A stretch of 64,000 nt of DNA, taken from NCBI RefSeq assembly GCF_947495665.1, contig NZ_CANLZV010000002.1, positions 1 through 64,000 of the forward strand. Direction: 5' to 3'. The translations under genes and the position numbers were made by a program. This document shows positions 16,011 to 25,924 of the stretch, piece after piece (position 1 is the stretch's first letter; every line of letters starts with the position of its first letter). The notes below the pieces were generated by a model, which saw only the letters and a program-made list of their open reading frames with translations, was not told the origin of the DNA and ran no database searches. The stretch is from an uncultured Sunxiuqinia sp. Lineage in GTDB: Bacteria; Bacteroidota; Bacteroidia; Bacteroidales; Prolixibacteraceae.

Positions 16011-17612
16011 ATGAAAAATTTAGATTTATCAAAGTACGGCATTGTTGATGTAAAAGAAATCGTACATAACCCATCTTACGAGCAGTTATTTGAAGAAGAA
16101 ATGAATCCGGCCTTGGAAGGATTCGAGAAAGGTCAGTTAACAGAGCTTGACGCTGTTAATGTAATGACTGGTGAATTCACAGGACGTTCTCCTAAGGACA
16201 AATACATTGTAAAAGACGATGTAACTAAAGATACAATGTGGTGGACATCTCCAGAGTCTCCTAACGATAACAAACCAATTACTCCTGAAGTATGGGCTGA
16301 CCTGAAAAAAACAACTACTGATCAGCTTTCTGGAAAGAGATTGTTTGTTGTTGATACATTCTGTGGAGCAAACGAAGATTCACGCTTGAAAGTTCGTTTC
16401 ATCATGGAAGTAGCATGGCAGGCACACTTCGTGACTAACATGTTCTTGCGCCCAACAGCAGAAGAATTGGCCAACTACGGAGAGCCTGATTTCGTTGTAA
16501 TGAACGGTTCAAAAACTACCAACAAAAAATGGAAAGAGCATGGCTTGAATTCAGAAGTTTACACTGTATTCAACATGACTGAAAGAATGCAGGTTATTGG
16601 TGGATCTTGGTACGGTGGTGAGATGAAAAAAGGTATGTTCGCGATGATGAACTACTACTTGCCATTGCGCGGTATGGCTTCAATGCACTGTTCTGCCAAC
16701 GTAGGTAAAGAAGGTGATGTTGCTATCTTCTTCGGTCTTTCTGGTACTGGTAAAACTACACTTTCAACTGACTCAAGCCGTCAATTGATCGGTGATGATG
16801 AGCACGGTTGGGATGATCAAGGTATCTTCAACTTCGAAGGTGGATGTTACGCAAAAACAATCAACCTGGATAAAGATGCTGAGCCAGAAATTTTTGGTGC
16901 TATCAAACGTAACGCTCTTTTAGAAAACGTAACTGTTGATGCTGATGGTAAAATTGATTTCACTGACGGTTCTGTAACTCAGAACACTCGTGTATCTTAC
17001 CCAATCAACCACATCGAGAATATTGCAGTTCCTTCAAAAGCAGGTCACGCTAAAAAAGTTATCTTCCTTTCAGCTGACGCTTTCGGAGTATTGCCTCCGG
17101 TTTCAAAACTGACTCCTGAGCAAACTAAATACCACTTCCTTTCAGGATTTACTGCAAAATTAGCTGGTACTGAGCGTGGTGTAACTGCTCCTCAGCCAAC
17201 TTTCTCTGCATGTTTCGGTGCTGCTTTCTTGACGTTACACCCAACACAATACGGTGCTGAGCTGGTTAAGAAAATGGAAGAGCACGGAGCTGAGGCTTAC
17301 TTGGTGAACACTGGATGGAATGGTTCAGGAAAACGTATCTCTATTAAAGATACTCGCGGTATCATCAACGCGATTCTTGATGGTTCTATCGAAAAAGCAG
17401 AAACTAAAGTTGTTCCTGTGTTCAACCTGGAAGTTCCTACTGCATTGCCAGGTGTTGATTCTAACATTCTTGACCCACGCGATACTTACGCTGATGTTAA
17501 AGAATGGGAAGAAAAAGCAAAAGACTTGGGTGGCCGTTTTATCAAAAACTTCGAAAAATATACTGATAACGAAGAAGGTAAAGCATTGGTTGCTGCTGGT
17601 CCTCAATTGTAA
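16011..17612 (+). CDS. pckA: Phosphoenolpyruvate carboxykinase (ATP)
   Basis: 533 residues from the ATG at 16011; TTG codons just upstream are in frame but unlikely. It converts oxaloacetate and ATP to PEP and CO2 (gluconeogenesis), or works in the reverse direction in many anaerobic Bacteroidota to fix CO2 on the way to succinate. Motifs are [10 protein letters not shown] (about 51-60), the P-loop [11 protein letters not shown] (about 241-251), the metal-binding GDDEHGW, and the adenine-binding NTGWNG near the C-terminus. Codon use is visibly different from its neighbours, favouring a narrow set of codons (GGT, GCT, CGT, AAC), as expected for a highly expressed gene. Confidence 0.97.
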   Translation: MKNLDLSKYGIVDVKEIVHNPSYEQLFEEEMNPALEGFEKGQLTELDAVNVMTGEFTGRSPKDKYIVKDDVTKDTMWWTSPESPNDNKPITPEVWADLKKTTTDQLSGKRLFVVDTFCGANEDSRLKVRFIMEVAWQAHFVTNMFLRPTAEELANYGEPDFVVMNGSKTTNKKWKEHGLNSEVYTVFNMTERMQVIGGSWYGGEMKKGMFAMMNYYLPLRGMASMHCSANVGKEGDVAIFFGLSGTGKTTLSTDSSRQLIGDDEHGWDDQGIFNFEGGCYAKTINLDKDAEPEIFGAIKRNALLENVTVDADGKIDFTDGSVTQNTRVSYPINHIENIAVPSKAGHAKKVIFLSADAFGVLPPVSKLTPEQTKYHFLSGFTAKLAGTERGVTAPQPTFSACFGAAFLTLHPTQYGAELVKKMEEHGAEAYLVNTGWNGSGKRISIKDTRGIINAILDGSIEKAETKVVPVFNLEVPTALPGVDSNILDPRDTYADVKEWEEKAKDLGGRFIKNFEKYTDNEEGKALVAAGPQL

Positions 17613-17635
17613 TCTTACGAAAACTAAGATATGGA

Positions 17636-17662
17636 AGCCCTGCTTATGCAGGGCTTTTTTTT
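17636..17662 (+). terminator. Intrinsic terminator of pckA
   Basis: AGCCCTGC pairs with GCAGGGCT around a four-base loop and is followed by eight or more T residues. Confidence 0.93.
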
Positions 17663-17686
17663 GCTCAAAAAGTTGGTTGATACAGG

Positions 17687-18550
17687 CTATGTGTTTAGAA
17701 TCTCATCCAAACAGGAGTCCAGCGTGGGGTATTGGTAGTTAAAGTTTTGTGCTTTGAGCCGGCTGGGTAAAACAACCGGATTGTTCAGAATGAGAGTTGA
17801 TGCTTTGCCAAACAAAAGTTTTAGCAGGAAAGCGGGCACCTTGAAAACTGCCGGTCGCTTGAGTTTTTTAGCCAGCACCTGCGTAAACGATTTGTTGCTT
17901 ATTTGTTCGGGAGCAACCAGGTTGTAAATCCCAAAATAGCTTTCGTTAGAAGCCGCTTCAACAAAAGCTTTCGTCAAATCCTGAATGTGAATAAATGGTA
18001 AGGCTTGTTGTCCATTGGCTATCTGACCACCAAGCCCGAGCTTGAAAACAGGCAATAACCGGCTCATAAATTGCGATTGTTTGCCGAGCACAATGCCAAT
18101 CCGAAAAATGACTAGTCGTGTGGTGTCGGGAAGACCAACCAGGGCATCTTCCCAGTCGTCAATCACACGGGTAGCAAAATGGTTGGCAAATTTGGAGCTG
18201 GTTTCATCATGGTTCATGTTGTTGCGGTAGATGCCAACAGCTGATGCGGACAAAAATGTTTTGGGTTGCTGGCTGTCTGGAAGCAGTTGGATGGCTTCAC
18301 AAAGATGTTTGGTTGTAAGTACCCGACTGTTGTATATAATGGTTTTATTTTTCGATGTCCAGCGTTTTAGAATGGGAGCTCCGGCAAGATTAATGACCAC
18401 ATCATGCCCTGCCAAATGATTGGCAAGTTGCTTCGGATCGCCATATAGGAGATGCCGTTTCAAGGGTTTGATTGTTGCGCCCTGCCGCTGCAGTTCGCCC
18501 ATTATGTTCTGACCGAGGTAACCGTTGGCCCCTGTAACTACTACTTTCAT
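17687..18550 (-). CDS. TIGR01777-family NAD(P)-dependent epimerase-like protein
   Basis: 287 residues of the SDR superfamily, close to E. coli YfcH. The N-terminal Rossmann motif is GANGYLG (7-13), followed by VVINLAGAPILKRW (about 51-64), which is typical of the TIGR01777 group. The C-terminal DUF1731-like part has PAFLLKLLFGK. The substrate of this family is not established, and YfcH-like proteins are often called sugar nucleotide epimerases by homology only. It is monocistronic and divergent from the PBP1A gene. Confidence 0.85.
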   Translation of the reverse strand: MKVVVTGANGYLGQNIMGELQRQGATIKPLKRHLLYGDPKQLANHLAGHDVVINLAGAPILKRWTSKNKTIIYNSRVLTTKHLCEAIQLLPDSQQPKTFLSASAVGIYRNNMNHDETSSKFANHFATRVIDDWEDALVGLPDTTRLVIFRIGIVLGKQSQFMSRLLPVFKLGLGGQIANGQQALPFIHIQDLTKAFVEAASNESYFGIYNLVAPEQISNKSFTQVLAKKLKRPAVFKVPAFLLKLLFGKASTLILNNPVVLPSRLKAQNFNYQYPTLDSCLDEILNT

Positions 18551-18651
18551 CTAGGTATAAATCTTAATATTCATTCTAAAGACAAATTTGCTGACTGAAA
18601 AGTTCTTAAATGTAAGTACCGATTCCGGCATCTGTTTCCGTTTTATTTATC

Positions 18652-18659
18652 TAATTTTG
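18652..18659 (+). promoter_or_regulatory. -7 box (TAATTTTG) of the PBP1A gene
   Basis: Exact TAnnTTTG match about 20 bases before the ATG; no clear -33 element. Confidence 0.45.
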
Positions 18660-18678
18660 TTTTTTAATTCAGATTAAA

Positions 18679-21072
18679 ATGACTTCAAAGAGCTCTAAAA
18701 AGATACAAACAACTAAACGAAAGCCAGCCCCAAAACGCAATAAAAACACAAAGAAGCGGAAAAAACGCAGTTTATGGCTGATCCTGTTTCAGCTGTTTCT
18801 TGTTGGTGTAATCTTGTTTTCGATCTTCTTCATGATTGTTTACCTGGGTTTCACCGGCCATGTGCCCAGCTCAACGCAACTGAATGAGATTAAGAATCCG
18901 CAGGCCTCTGAAGTTTTCTCTGAAGATGGCAAGTTGCTGGGGCGCTACTACATTGAAAACCGGAGCAATGTTCGTTTTGATGAGATTTCTCCGAATGTGA
19001 TCAATGCCTTGGTGGCCACCGAGGATGCCCGCTTTTATGAGCACCGGGGAATTGATGAGATTGCACTGATGCGGGTCTTTTTTAAGACGATTTTGTTGCA
19101 GGACCGCAGTGCCGGGGGAGGAAGTACGCTTAGCCAGCAGATTGCCAAAAACTTGTTTCCCCGAAACGACTTATGGGTATTCAGCATGCCGGTTAATAAA
19201 TTGCGTGAGGCCATTATTGCTTATCGGCTCGAGCGGATTTATTCCAAAGAAGAAATTCTGACGCTGTATTTGAATACCGTTCCTTTTGGTGAAAATATTT
19301 TTGGAATAGAAGTAGCTGCTGAACGCTTTTTTAGCAAGAGTCCGCGCGATTTAACTGTTGACGAGGCTGCTGTGCTTGTCGGAATGCTAAAGGCCAATTA
19401 TACCTTCAATCCACGGATTAATCCGGATAAATCAAAAGAACGCCGTAATGTGGTAATCAGCCAGATGGTAAGCAACGGCTTCCTGACAGAAGCGGAAGGC
19501 GATGTTTTCAGCGCGAAACCTCTGGGAGTTAAGTACCGTCGAATTTCTTACAACGAAGGACCGGCTCCTTACTTTTTGGAAATGCTGAAACCAGAATTGT
19601 TGGAGTGGTGTGCCAATCATACCAAAGAGAACGGAGAGCCTTATAACTTATACACCGATGGTTTGCGGGTTTCGACAACCATTAACTATGATTTTCAGTA
19701 TTATGCCCGGCAGTCGGTGCTGGAGTACATGAAAAATCTTCAGCAGGTTTTTGACGATCATTGGAAAAATGCAGATCCCTGGCGTGGAAATGCCAGCATT
19801 TTAGAACGTGCCGTTAAGCGATCGGAACGCTACAAAATCATGCATGCCAATGGCAAATCTGAGAATGAAATAGATGCCGCTTTCAACCAAAAAATAAAGA
19901 CCACTCTTTTTACCTGGAACGGGTTAAAGCAGGTTGAAACCACTCCAATGGACTCAGTCAAGCATTACCTGCGGTTTCTGAATTCGGGCTTTTTAGCCCT
20001 GGAACCTTCAAGCGGAGCTTTGAAAGCCTGGGTGGGTGGTATTGATTTTCGCTTTTTCAAATACGACCACGTGCTGGCTGCCCGGCAGGTGGGATCAACC
20101 TTTAAGCCGTTTGTGTATTTAGCTGCTCTGGAAAACGGCCTCAGTCCTTTTGATTACTATCCGAATGAGAAGAAAGTGTATGAAGAATACCAGGACTGGT
20201 CGCCAAGCAACTCGCATGGCCAATACAAAGGCTTTTATTCCATGGAGGGCGCCTTGGCTCAATCGGTCAATACCGTTGCGGTGGATGTTCTGATGAAGAC
20301 AGGAATTGACGAGACCATTGAGACCTGTCGGGAGCTGGGGCTGGAAGCTGATTTGCCTGAATTTCCCTCGCTGGCCTTGGGGGTAGCCTCCATCAGCCTG
20401 AAAGAGATGCTTTACGCGTATGCCACCATGTTGAATGGCGGAATTTGTGTCGAGCCCAATTACCTGGTGGCTATTTCGGATAATCAGGGGAAAACGCTGG
20501 AGACATTTATGCGCCAGCCAGCCCAGCCCACCAAACTGAATCCAGTAAATTGTCGAATTATCAGTCATATGATGGAGTCGGTGGTGGACCAGGGAAGTGG
20601 ACGGTCGATCCGCACGGTGTATAAAGTTCCGGGCGAATTTGCCGGAAAAACCGGGACGACGCAAAACCACTCTGATGGCTGGTTTGTTGGCCTGACTCCT
20701 AAGCTCGTTACCGGGTGTTGGGTGGGGGCGGCAGACCCTGGCGTTCACTTCCGAACCATCCGCTACGGACAAGGGGCTTACATGGCATTGCCCATAGTCG
20801 GGAAGTTTTACCATAAATTGTACCGGGACTCGCGCTACCGGCAAATGCAATATGCTTCTTTCCCTCGTTTGGATAACCAGCTGCTGGCTGATTTGCATAT
20901 TCCGGCTTACCGAGAAATGCTGGAACTGGACAAAGAGGATAATTTTATTGAACGGTTATTTGCCGGAAAATCGAAAGAAGAAAAGTTGAAAGAAGTACAA
21001 GAACCTTCCAAGAAGAAAGAGAAGAAAAAGGTTTGGGAGACGATTAAGAGTATTTTCAAAAAGAAAAAATAG
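18679..21072 (+). CDS. Class A penicillin-binding protein 1A
   Basis: 797 residues, a bifunctional peptidoglycan synthase at the inner membrane. The order is a basic cytoplasmic tail (1-31), one transmembrane helix (about 33-57), then the GT51 glycosyltransferase with the catalytic glutamate in EDARFYEH (115-122) and STLSQQIAKN (149-158). The transpeptidase domain carries S473-T-F-K, S529-V-N and K657-T-G. The last 40 residues are lysine- and glutamate-rich (KKKEKKKVWETIKS). All catalytic motifs are intact. It is followed at 45 bases by the first ClC gene, which has its own -7 box. Confidence 0.95.
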   Translation: MTSKSSKKIQTTKRKPAPKRNKNTKKRKKRSLWLILFQLFLVGVILFSIFFMIVYLGFTGHVPSSTQLNEIKNPQASEVFSEDGKLLGRYYIENRSNVRFDEISPNVINALVATEDARFYEHRGIDEIALMRVFFKTILLQDRSAGGGSTLSQQIAKNLFPRNDLWVFSMPVNKLREAIIAYRLERIYSKEEILTLYLNTVPFGENIFGIEVAAERFFSKSPRDLTVDEAAVLVGMLKANYTFNPRINPDKSKERRNVVISQMVSNGFLTEAEGDVFSAKPLGVKYRRISYNEGPAPYFLEMLKPELLEWCANHTKENGEPYNLYTDGLRVSTTINYDFQYYARQSVLEYMKNLQQVFDDHWKNADPWRGNASILERAVKRSERYKIMHANGKSENEIDAAFNQKIKTTLFTWNGLKQVETTPMDSVKHYLRFLNSGFLALEPSSGALKAWVGGIDFRFFKYDHVLAARQVGSTFKPFVYLAALENGLSPFDYYPNEKKVYEEYQDWSPSNSHGQYKGFYSMEGALAQSVNTVAVDVLMKTGIDETIETCRELGLEADLPEFPSLALGVASISLKEMLYAYATMLNGGICVEPNYLVAISDNQGKTLETFMRQPAQPTKLNPVNCRIISHMMESVVDQGSGRSIRTVYKVPGEFAGKTGTTQNHSDGWFVGLTPKLVTGCWVGAADPGVHFRTIRYGQGAYMALPIVGKFYHKLYRDSRYRQMQYASFPRLDNQLLADLHIPAYREMLELDKEDNFIERLFAGKSKEEKLKEVQEPSKKKEKKKVWETIKSIFKKKK

Positions 21073-21078
21073 ATTCAA

Positions 21079-21109
21079 TCTGGAAATCGATACCCTTTTA
21101 TTACTTTTG
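21079..21109 (+). promoter_or_regulatory. Promoter of the first ClC gene
   Basis: TACTTTTG (21102-21109) is a perfect -7 box, with TCTG 19 bases upstream. Only seven bases separate the box from the ATG, so the mRNA should be leaderless or nearly so. Confidence 0.5.
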
Positions 21110-21116
21110 CGCTGAA

Positions 21117-22898
21117 ATGGAAAATAAGCTGCCGATAGTTGTTCGTTTTCACCGCTGGCGTTTAAAACATTTGAGCGAACGTCGATTTGTGGTGATCTTG
21201 AGTGGAGTGATTGGCATACTTGCCGGGCTTGCTGCCACACTCATCAAAAATGCTGTTTGGTTAACCGAGCGATTGGTTCATGCCCTTACTGATGGGAAAG
21301 ATGTGGAGCACTACAGCTATTTCATTCTTCCCAGTATTGGTATTCTCATTGCTGTCTTGTTTATCAATTACATTATTAAGAGTCCTGTTCGACACGGAAT
21401 TCCCAATGTTTTGCATAGCCTTTCCAGGCGACGCGGAGAATTAAGCCGACATAACCTGTTTTCATCCATCGTTTCCTCGGCTTTTACCGTTGGTTTTGGG
21501 GGCTCGGTGGGGCTGGAGGGACCAACAGTGGCTACTGGTGCTGCTTATGGCTCCTGGTTGGCCAAACTCATGCGCTTAAGTTATAAAAACACCATTCTGA
21601 TGCTTGCCTGCGCGGCAGCAGGAGCGATGGCTGCTATTTTCAAAGCGCCCATTGCAGCCATTGTTTTTGCGGTTGAAGTGATTATGATTGACTTAACGGT
21701 CTTTTCGCTGATTCCCTTGTTGCTGGCTTCTTCAGCGGCTGTGTTGACCTCTTATTTTTTTATGGGGCAGGATGTTTTGTACCCGTTCACGGTAGAAACC
21801 AGCTTCGAAATGAATGATCTTCCTTACTACATCTTACTTGGAATATTTGCCGGCTTGGTTTCAGCCTATTTTTCCAAAATGTACTTGTATATTGAAAATA
21901 TATTTGAAGGATTTCAGAAGAAACGAACACGTCTGGCGGTAGGTGGTATTGGACTGGGGATTTTGATTTTCTTTTTTCCATCGCTCTATGGCGAAGGCTA
22001 CGAGGATATTAACATGGGGCTGCGAGGTGACATGTCTTTCCTTTATGACAATACCATTTTCCACAGCCTCAGAGACGAGTATTGGAGTGTGTTCGTTTTG
22101 CTGGCTGCCGTTATTCTGCTGAAAATTGTCGCCACCGCTTTGACCTTTGGAGCTGGAGGTATTGGAGGAATTTTTGCTCCCACGCTTTTTATGGGGGTGA
22201 ATACCGGAATGCTGTTTGCCCATTTTATCAATATGACCGGATTGAAACAGTTAAGTGTAAATAACTTTGCATTAATCGGGATGGCCGGTTTACTTGCCGG
22301 CGTACTTCACGCGCCTTTAACCGGTATATTCTTAATTGCCGATATTTCCGGCGGCTATAAATTGTTTGTTCCGCTGATGATTGTGGCAACTTTTGCCTAC
22401 CTTACGGTAAAGGCTTTTACGTCCAACTCGGTTTATCATATCCAGCTGGCGAAACGCAAGGAACTAATGACCCACGATAAAGACCTGAACATTATCCGAA
22501 TGATGGAGGTGAAGAAACTGGTGGAAACCGACTTCCAGATCCTGCATCCGGATGCTACATTGCGAGACCTGACGCAAGCCATTTCAAAAGCTCATCGTAA
22601 CCTTTTCCCCATTGTTGACGAAAATGGATATTTGAAGGGGATGGTGAAAATGGATGACGTAAGACATCTAATCTTCAGACAAGAACTGTATGATAAAGTT
22701 CATGTGAGCCACTTGATGTACCAACCCGAACACTTTATTTCAACCCTTGATTCGATGGAGCAAGTGATCGACAAATTTGAATCAAGCGGGCGGTACAATC
22801 TGGCTGTAATCGACAATGGAAAATACATCGGCTTTATTTCCAGAGCTCGTGTTTTTTCTATTTACCGGAAGAAAATGGCAGACTTTTCACACGATTAA
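21117..22898 (+). CDS. ClC-family chloride channel or exchanger with CBS domains (first copy)
   Basis: 593 residues. The membrane part (about 25-430) has the ClC landmarks in modified form: RHGIP (92-96, canonical GSGIP), GGSVGLEGP (129-136) with the gating glutamate E134, FKAPIAAIVFAVEV with an acidic residue at 187 (internal proton position), and GGIGGIFAPTLFMG (about 346-359). A pair of CBS domains occupies about 455-590 on the cytoplasmic side and may sense nucleotides. Both glutamates being present suggests a H+-coupled exchanger rather than a channel. The serine of GSGIP, which coordinates the central anion, is replaced by histidine here, so anion selectivity may differ. It is the first half of a tandem pair. 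Confidence 0.92.
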   Translation: MENKLPIVVRFHRWRLKHLSERRFVVILSGVIGILAGLAATLIKNAVWLTERLVHALTDGKDVEHYSYFILPSIGILIAVLFINYIIKSPVRHGIPNVLHSLSRRRGELSRHNLFSSIVSSAFTVGFGGSVGLEGPTVATGAAYGSWLAKLMRLSYKNTILMLACAAAGAMAAIFKAPIAAIVFAVEVIMIDLTVFSLIPLLLASSAAVLTSYFFMGQDVLYPFTVETSFEMNDLPYYILLGIFAGLVSAYFSKMYLYIENIFEGFQKKRTRLAVGGIGLGILIFFFPSLYGEGYEDINMGLRGDMSFLYDNTIFHSLRDEYWSVFVLLAAVILLKIVATALTFGAGGIGGIFAPTLFMGVNTGMLFAHFINMTGLKQLSVNNFALIGMAGLLAGVLHAPLTGIFLIADISGGYKLFVPLMIVATFAYLTVKAFTSNSVYHIQLAKRKELMTHDKDLNIIRMMEVKKLVETDFQILHPDATLRDLTQAISKAHRNLFPIVDENGYLKGMVKMDDVRHLIFRQELYDKVHVSHLMYQPEHFISTLDSMEQVIDKFESSGRYNLAVIDNGKYIGFISRARVFSIYRKKMADFSHD

Positions 22899-22914
22899 GA
22901 AAATAGTATAAGAC

Positions 22915-24684
22915 ATGTTGGGTATTGATCATTCGAAAATGAACACATTGGCTAAACAGCTGATGGGTACAAAAAAACTGTATTGGATCAGTTTTGTGAT
23001 TGGAGTAGTGAGTGGGGTAGCAGCCTTGATTCTGAAGAATCTGATTCACTTTATCGGGAACAACCTGGTGGGGCATTTTGTCATTACCAGCGAAAATTAT
23101 TGGTACCTGGCGTTTCCGCTTATCGGTATCGTCATCACCGTATTAATTATTCGGTTTTTTATTAAAGACGATTTGGGGCATGGGGTATCCAAAATTTTAG
23201 CGGCCATTTCCTTGAATAAAGGAAGAATTAAGCCGCATAATTCCTTTTCGTCCATGATTACCAGTAGTTTTACCATTGGTTTTGGTGGATCGGTTGGAGC
23301 TGAGGCCCCGGTGGTTTTAACCGGAGCTTCGATTGGGTCGAACCTGGGGCGGTTTTTTAAGCTCGACCAGGCTGATATCATGCTGATGATTGGCTGTGGG
23401 GCAACCGGCGCCATAGCCGGTATTTTCAAAGCACCCATTGCCGGCATTGTTTTCACGCTTGAAGTGCTGATGCTGGAGTTGACGATGGCTTCGCTGGTTC
23501 CACTGCTGATTTCCGGAATTACGGCTGCCGTGATTGCCTTTTTCTTTATGGGCGATGCGGTATTATTTCGCTTCAATGTTATTCATTCGTTCGAAGCAAA
23601 GCATATTCTCTACTACATTGTACTTGGGATTGCAGCCGGTTTCTTTTCGGTGTACTTTACCCGGGCAACCATGTGGGTTGAACGTAAGATGAAAGGCATT
23701 GGGAAGCAATCAACCCGCTTGATTTATGGCGGGATTATCCTCGGGGTTCTCATTTTTGTTTTTCCTCCGCTATGGGGTGAAGGCTATAATTCGATCAATA
23801 AGGTTTTTAACGACATGGGCTTGAACTTGCTGGATAACTCCATGTTTTATGACTTCCGAACCAATCCCTGGTTTTTTGTCGTTTTCCTGGTAGCGCTTCT
23901 GTTTTTCAAAGTAATTGCCATGTCGGTAACCACGGCTACCGGAGGTATTGGAGGTATTTTTGCGCCAACCTTGTTTGTTGGTTCCATCGGTGGCTATCTC
24001 TTTGCCTACCTGTTAAACCTGGTGTTTGGGGTGAATTTGCCTTTGGATAATTTTGCTTTGGCTGGCATGGGAGCCATGATGGCCGGTGTAATGCATGCCC
24101 CTTTGTTGGGGATCTTTTTAACAGCCGAAATTACGGGAGGCTATGAGCTTTTGTTTCCCTTGATCATCTCTGCCCTGGCAGCCTACATAACCATTATGCG
24201 TTTTGAACCTCACTCCATTTACACCAAGCGACTGGCGATGGATGGTAAATTGGTGACTCACCATAAGGACAAGGCCGCACTTCACTTTATGGAAGTAGAG
24301 GAGCTGATTGAAACCGACTTGGAAATGGTTGATCCGGATGCGACGCTGGGGGATTTGGTGAAGGCTATTTCACGCTCGAAACGTGATTTGTTCCCGGTTG
24401 TTGATGCCGATGGCATGCTGAAAGGAATGGTGAAAATGAATGATATCCGGGATATTGTGTTTAACCAGGAGTTGTACGACGAAGTGCTGGTTAAAGATTT
24501 GATGTACATGCCTGAGTTTTTTATTTCACCGAAAGATTCGATGCATAAAGTGGCGGAAAAATTTGAAACCAGCGGACGTTATAACCTCGCTGTAATTGAT
24601 AAAGGAAAATACATCGGGTTTATTTCACGAGCCACCGTCTTTTCGATTTACCGCGATACGGTTCGTACTTTCTCACAGGAATAA
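22915..24684 (+). CDS. ClC-family chloride channel or exchanger with CBS domains (second copy)
   Basis: 589 residues with the same architecture as its neighbour, from which it is separated by 16 bases. The selectivity segment is GHGVS (88-92), the gating segment GGSVGAEAP (125-132) with E130, and GGIGGIFAPTLFVG is intact. Two CBS domains end in a tail nearly identical to that of the first copy (FESSGRYNLAVID versus FETSGRYNLAVID). The two are clearly products of a tandem duplication followed by divergence in the pore-lining loops, and ClC proteins are dimers, so a heterodimer is possible. Start chosen at the first ATG; M9 is an alternative. Confidence 0.92.
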   Translation: MLGIDHSKMNTLAKQLMGTKKLYWISFVIGVVSGVAALILKNLIHFIGNNLVGHFVITSENYWYLAFPLIGIVITVLIIRFFIKDDLGHGVSKILAAISLNKGRIKPHNSFSSMITSSFTIGFGGSVGAEAPVVLTGASIGSNLGRFFKLDQADIMLMIGCGATGAIAGIFKAPIAGIVFTLEVLMLELTMASLVPLLISGITAAVIAFFFMGDAVLFRFNVIHSFEAKHILYYIVLGIAAGFFSVYFTRATMWVERKMKGIGKQSTRLIYGGIILGVLIFVFPPLWGEGYNSINKVFNDMGLNLLDNSMFYDFRTNPWFFVVFLVALLFFKVIAMSVTTATGGIGGIFAPTLFVGSIGGYLFAYLLNLVFGVNLPLDNFALAGMGAMMAGVMHAPLLGIFLTAEITGGYELLFPLIISALAAYITIMRFEPHSIYTKRLAMDGKLVTHHKDKAALHFMEVEELIETDLEMVDPDATLGDLVKAISRSKRDLFPVVDADGMLKGMVKMNDIRDIVFNQELYDEVLVKDLMYMPEFFISPKDSMHKVAEKFETSGRYNLAVIDKGKYIGFISRATVFSIYRDTVRTFSQE

Positions 24685-24697
24685 ACTTCCTGCTCAC

Positions 24698-24735
24698 CTA
24701 TTCCGAAAAAAGCAAGAGTGCTGCTTTCGGAATAG
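24698..24735 (+). terminator. Strong hairpin downstream of the ClC pair
   Basis: CTATTCCGAAA pairs with TTTCGGAATAG, and the loop contains a second nested AGC/GCT pairing. No T-run follows, so termination may need Rho or the hairpin may protect the 3' end. Confidence 0.55.
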
Positions 24736-24828
24736 TTAAGTCTGAATAATGGTTTGGGAAAACGGAGAATTTGAATTCAAAAAAATGGAGTAACTTTGAG
24801 TAAGAGGTATTTTACAGTTTCCTTGCTC

Positions 24829-25686
24829 ATGGGCTCAATAAAATTAAATAGATTAATTACCCTCTTGAAAGAAGACTTGAAATTCTTACTTAGCATTGCC
24901 TTAGGCATTTATTTATTTCTTCTTTTCTTTCAACCTATTCCGTTTGATCAGTTTGATTTCAACAACCGGCTTTTATTTGCCGCTGGTTTTGTGGGCATTA
25001 TCTTCTTTTTCCAGGTGTTGATTCGGGGGCTACTCCGCAGCTTCCTGCCCCTGTCTCGTTTTAGTAAGGATGAATTACTGATGTTTTCCTATAGCGGCAT
25101 TTTCTTAATTGCGACTTTGAGCTCTTTGGCAATTGCTTTTTACCTGCGCTATGTGGGGTCTGTAATCATAACTTTTCACCTGGTGTTTAAGGTTATATTT
25201 ATTTGCCTTGTCTTGCCAGTACTTTCTACGATTTACGATGCCTTTTCAAGTCTGAAAAAGCGGCTTGAACAGGAGATTCAGGAGAAGGAGAATATGCAAA
25301 AAGAGATCAGGCACTATCAGGAAGGCTACCAAAATCAATCGATTGAACTGATTTCGGTACACCAGGCTGATCACCTGAATGTATTGGTTGTAGACTTGCT
25401 TCTTCTGCGGTCGGCTGACAATTATGTCGAGATCATTTACCGAGAAGGCTCCAAGCTGAAAAAAAAGTTAATCAGAAACACTTTAAAAGCAATCGAGCAG
25501 CAGATTAATTCATTTTCCGGTTTTGTGCGTTGTCACAGAACCAGCATTGTTAATGTGTTTCATATTGAAAAGCTGAACCATGAGGGAAATAGCTATTGGC
25601 TCAAAATGAAAAATATGGATGAGCCTGTACCCGTTTCCCGCCAGTATTTACTGAAAATAAAAGAAGTTATTTCGGTTATGGGGTGA
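24829..25686 (+). CDS. Membrane-bound LytTR-domain transcription regulator
   Basis: About 285 residues from the ATG at 24829; a TTG 33 bases upstream is also in frame. Four transmembrane helices lie in the first half (starting near residues 20, 52, 88 and 116 of this start). A short coiled linker follows, rich in K and E, then a LytTR DNA-binding domain over the last 110 residues with the typical segments LLLLRSADNYVEIIY, FVRCHRTSIVNV and PVSRQYL. No receiver domain is present, so sensing would be through the membrane part. It lies 238 bases before a fatty acid desaturase, on the same strand. Confidence 0.88.
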   Translation: MGSIKLNRLITLLKEDLKFLLSIALGIYLFLLFFQPIPFDQFDFNNRLLFAAGFVGIIFFFQVLIRGLLRSFLPLSRFSKDELLMFSYSGIFLIATLSSLAIAFYLRYVGSVIITFHLVFKVIFICLVLPVLSTIYDAFSSLKKRLEQEIQEKENMQKEIRHYQEGYQNQSIELISVHQADHLNVLVVDLLLLRSADNYVEIIYREGSKLKKKLIRNTLKAIEQQINSFSGFVRCHRTSIVNVFHIEKLNHEGNSYWLKMKNMDEPVPVSRQYLLKIKEVISVMG

Positions 25687-25764
25687 ATGGTATTCACCTT
25701 CCCTTTTTTTTACTCGCCCCAAAATATTTTGAAATTCGTGCTTTTAATAGCCGTTAATCCCTTT

Positions 25765-25798
25765 TTTGTTTCGGAGCAGTTTATTGGAGGTATCTTTG
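25765..25798 (+). promoter_or_regulatory. Putative desaturase promoter
   Basis: TTTG at 25765-25768 and TATCTTTG at 25791-25798 are exact matches to the two boxes; spacing is 22 bases, slightly long. It would give a leader of about 120 bases. Confidence 0.55.
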
Positions 25799-25802
25799 TA
25801 AA

Positions 25803-25918
25803 GTCTTTCAGAGCGTCACTCCACACTTGAAAGACATTTTGTTTGATAAGCAGGGCTGTATTCGATCAGTAGATCTGATCATCGTCTTGTCGCTACTATT
25901 TACAGACAGGCTTTTTAT
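25803..25918 (+). other. Structured leader of the desaturase gene
   Basis: Three nested or adjacent pairings are visible: GTCTTTCA with TGAAAGAC (25803-25810 and 25828-25835), GATCAG with CTGATC (25864-25869 and 25875-25880), and an imperfect long stem from 25849-25860 to 25901-25912 followed by five T residues. The last one resembles a terminator just before the start codon. I do not recognise a known riboswitch. Confidence 0.4.
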
Positions 25919-25924
25919 TAAAGA

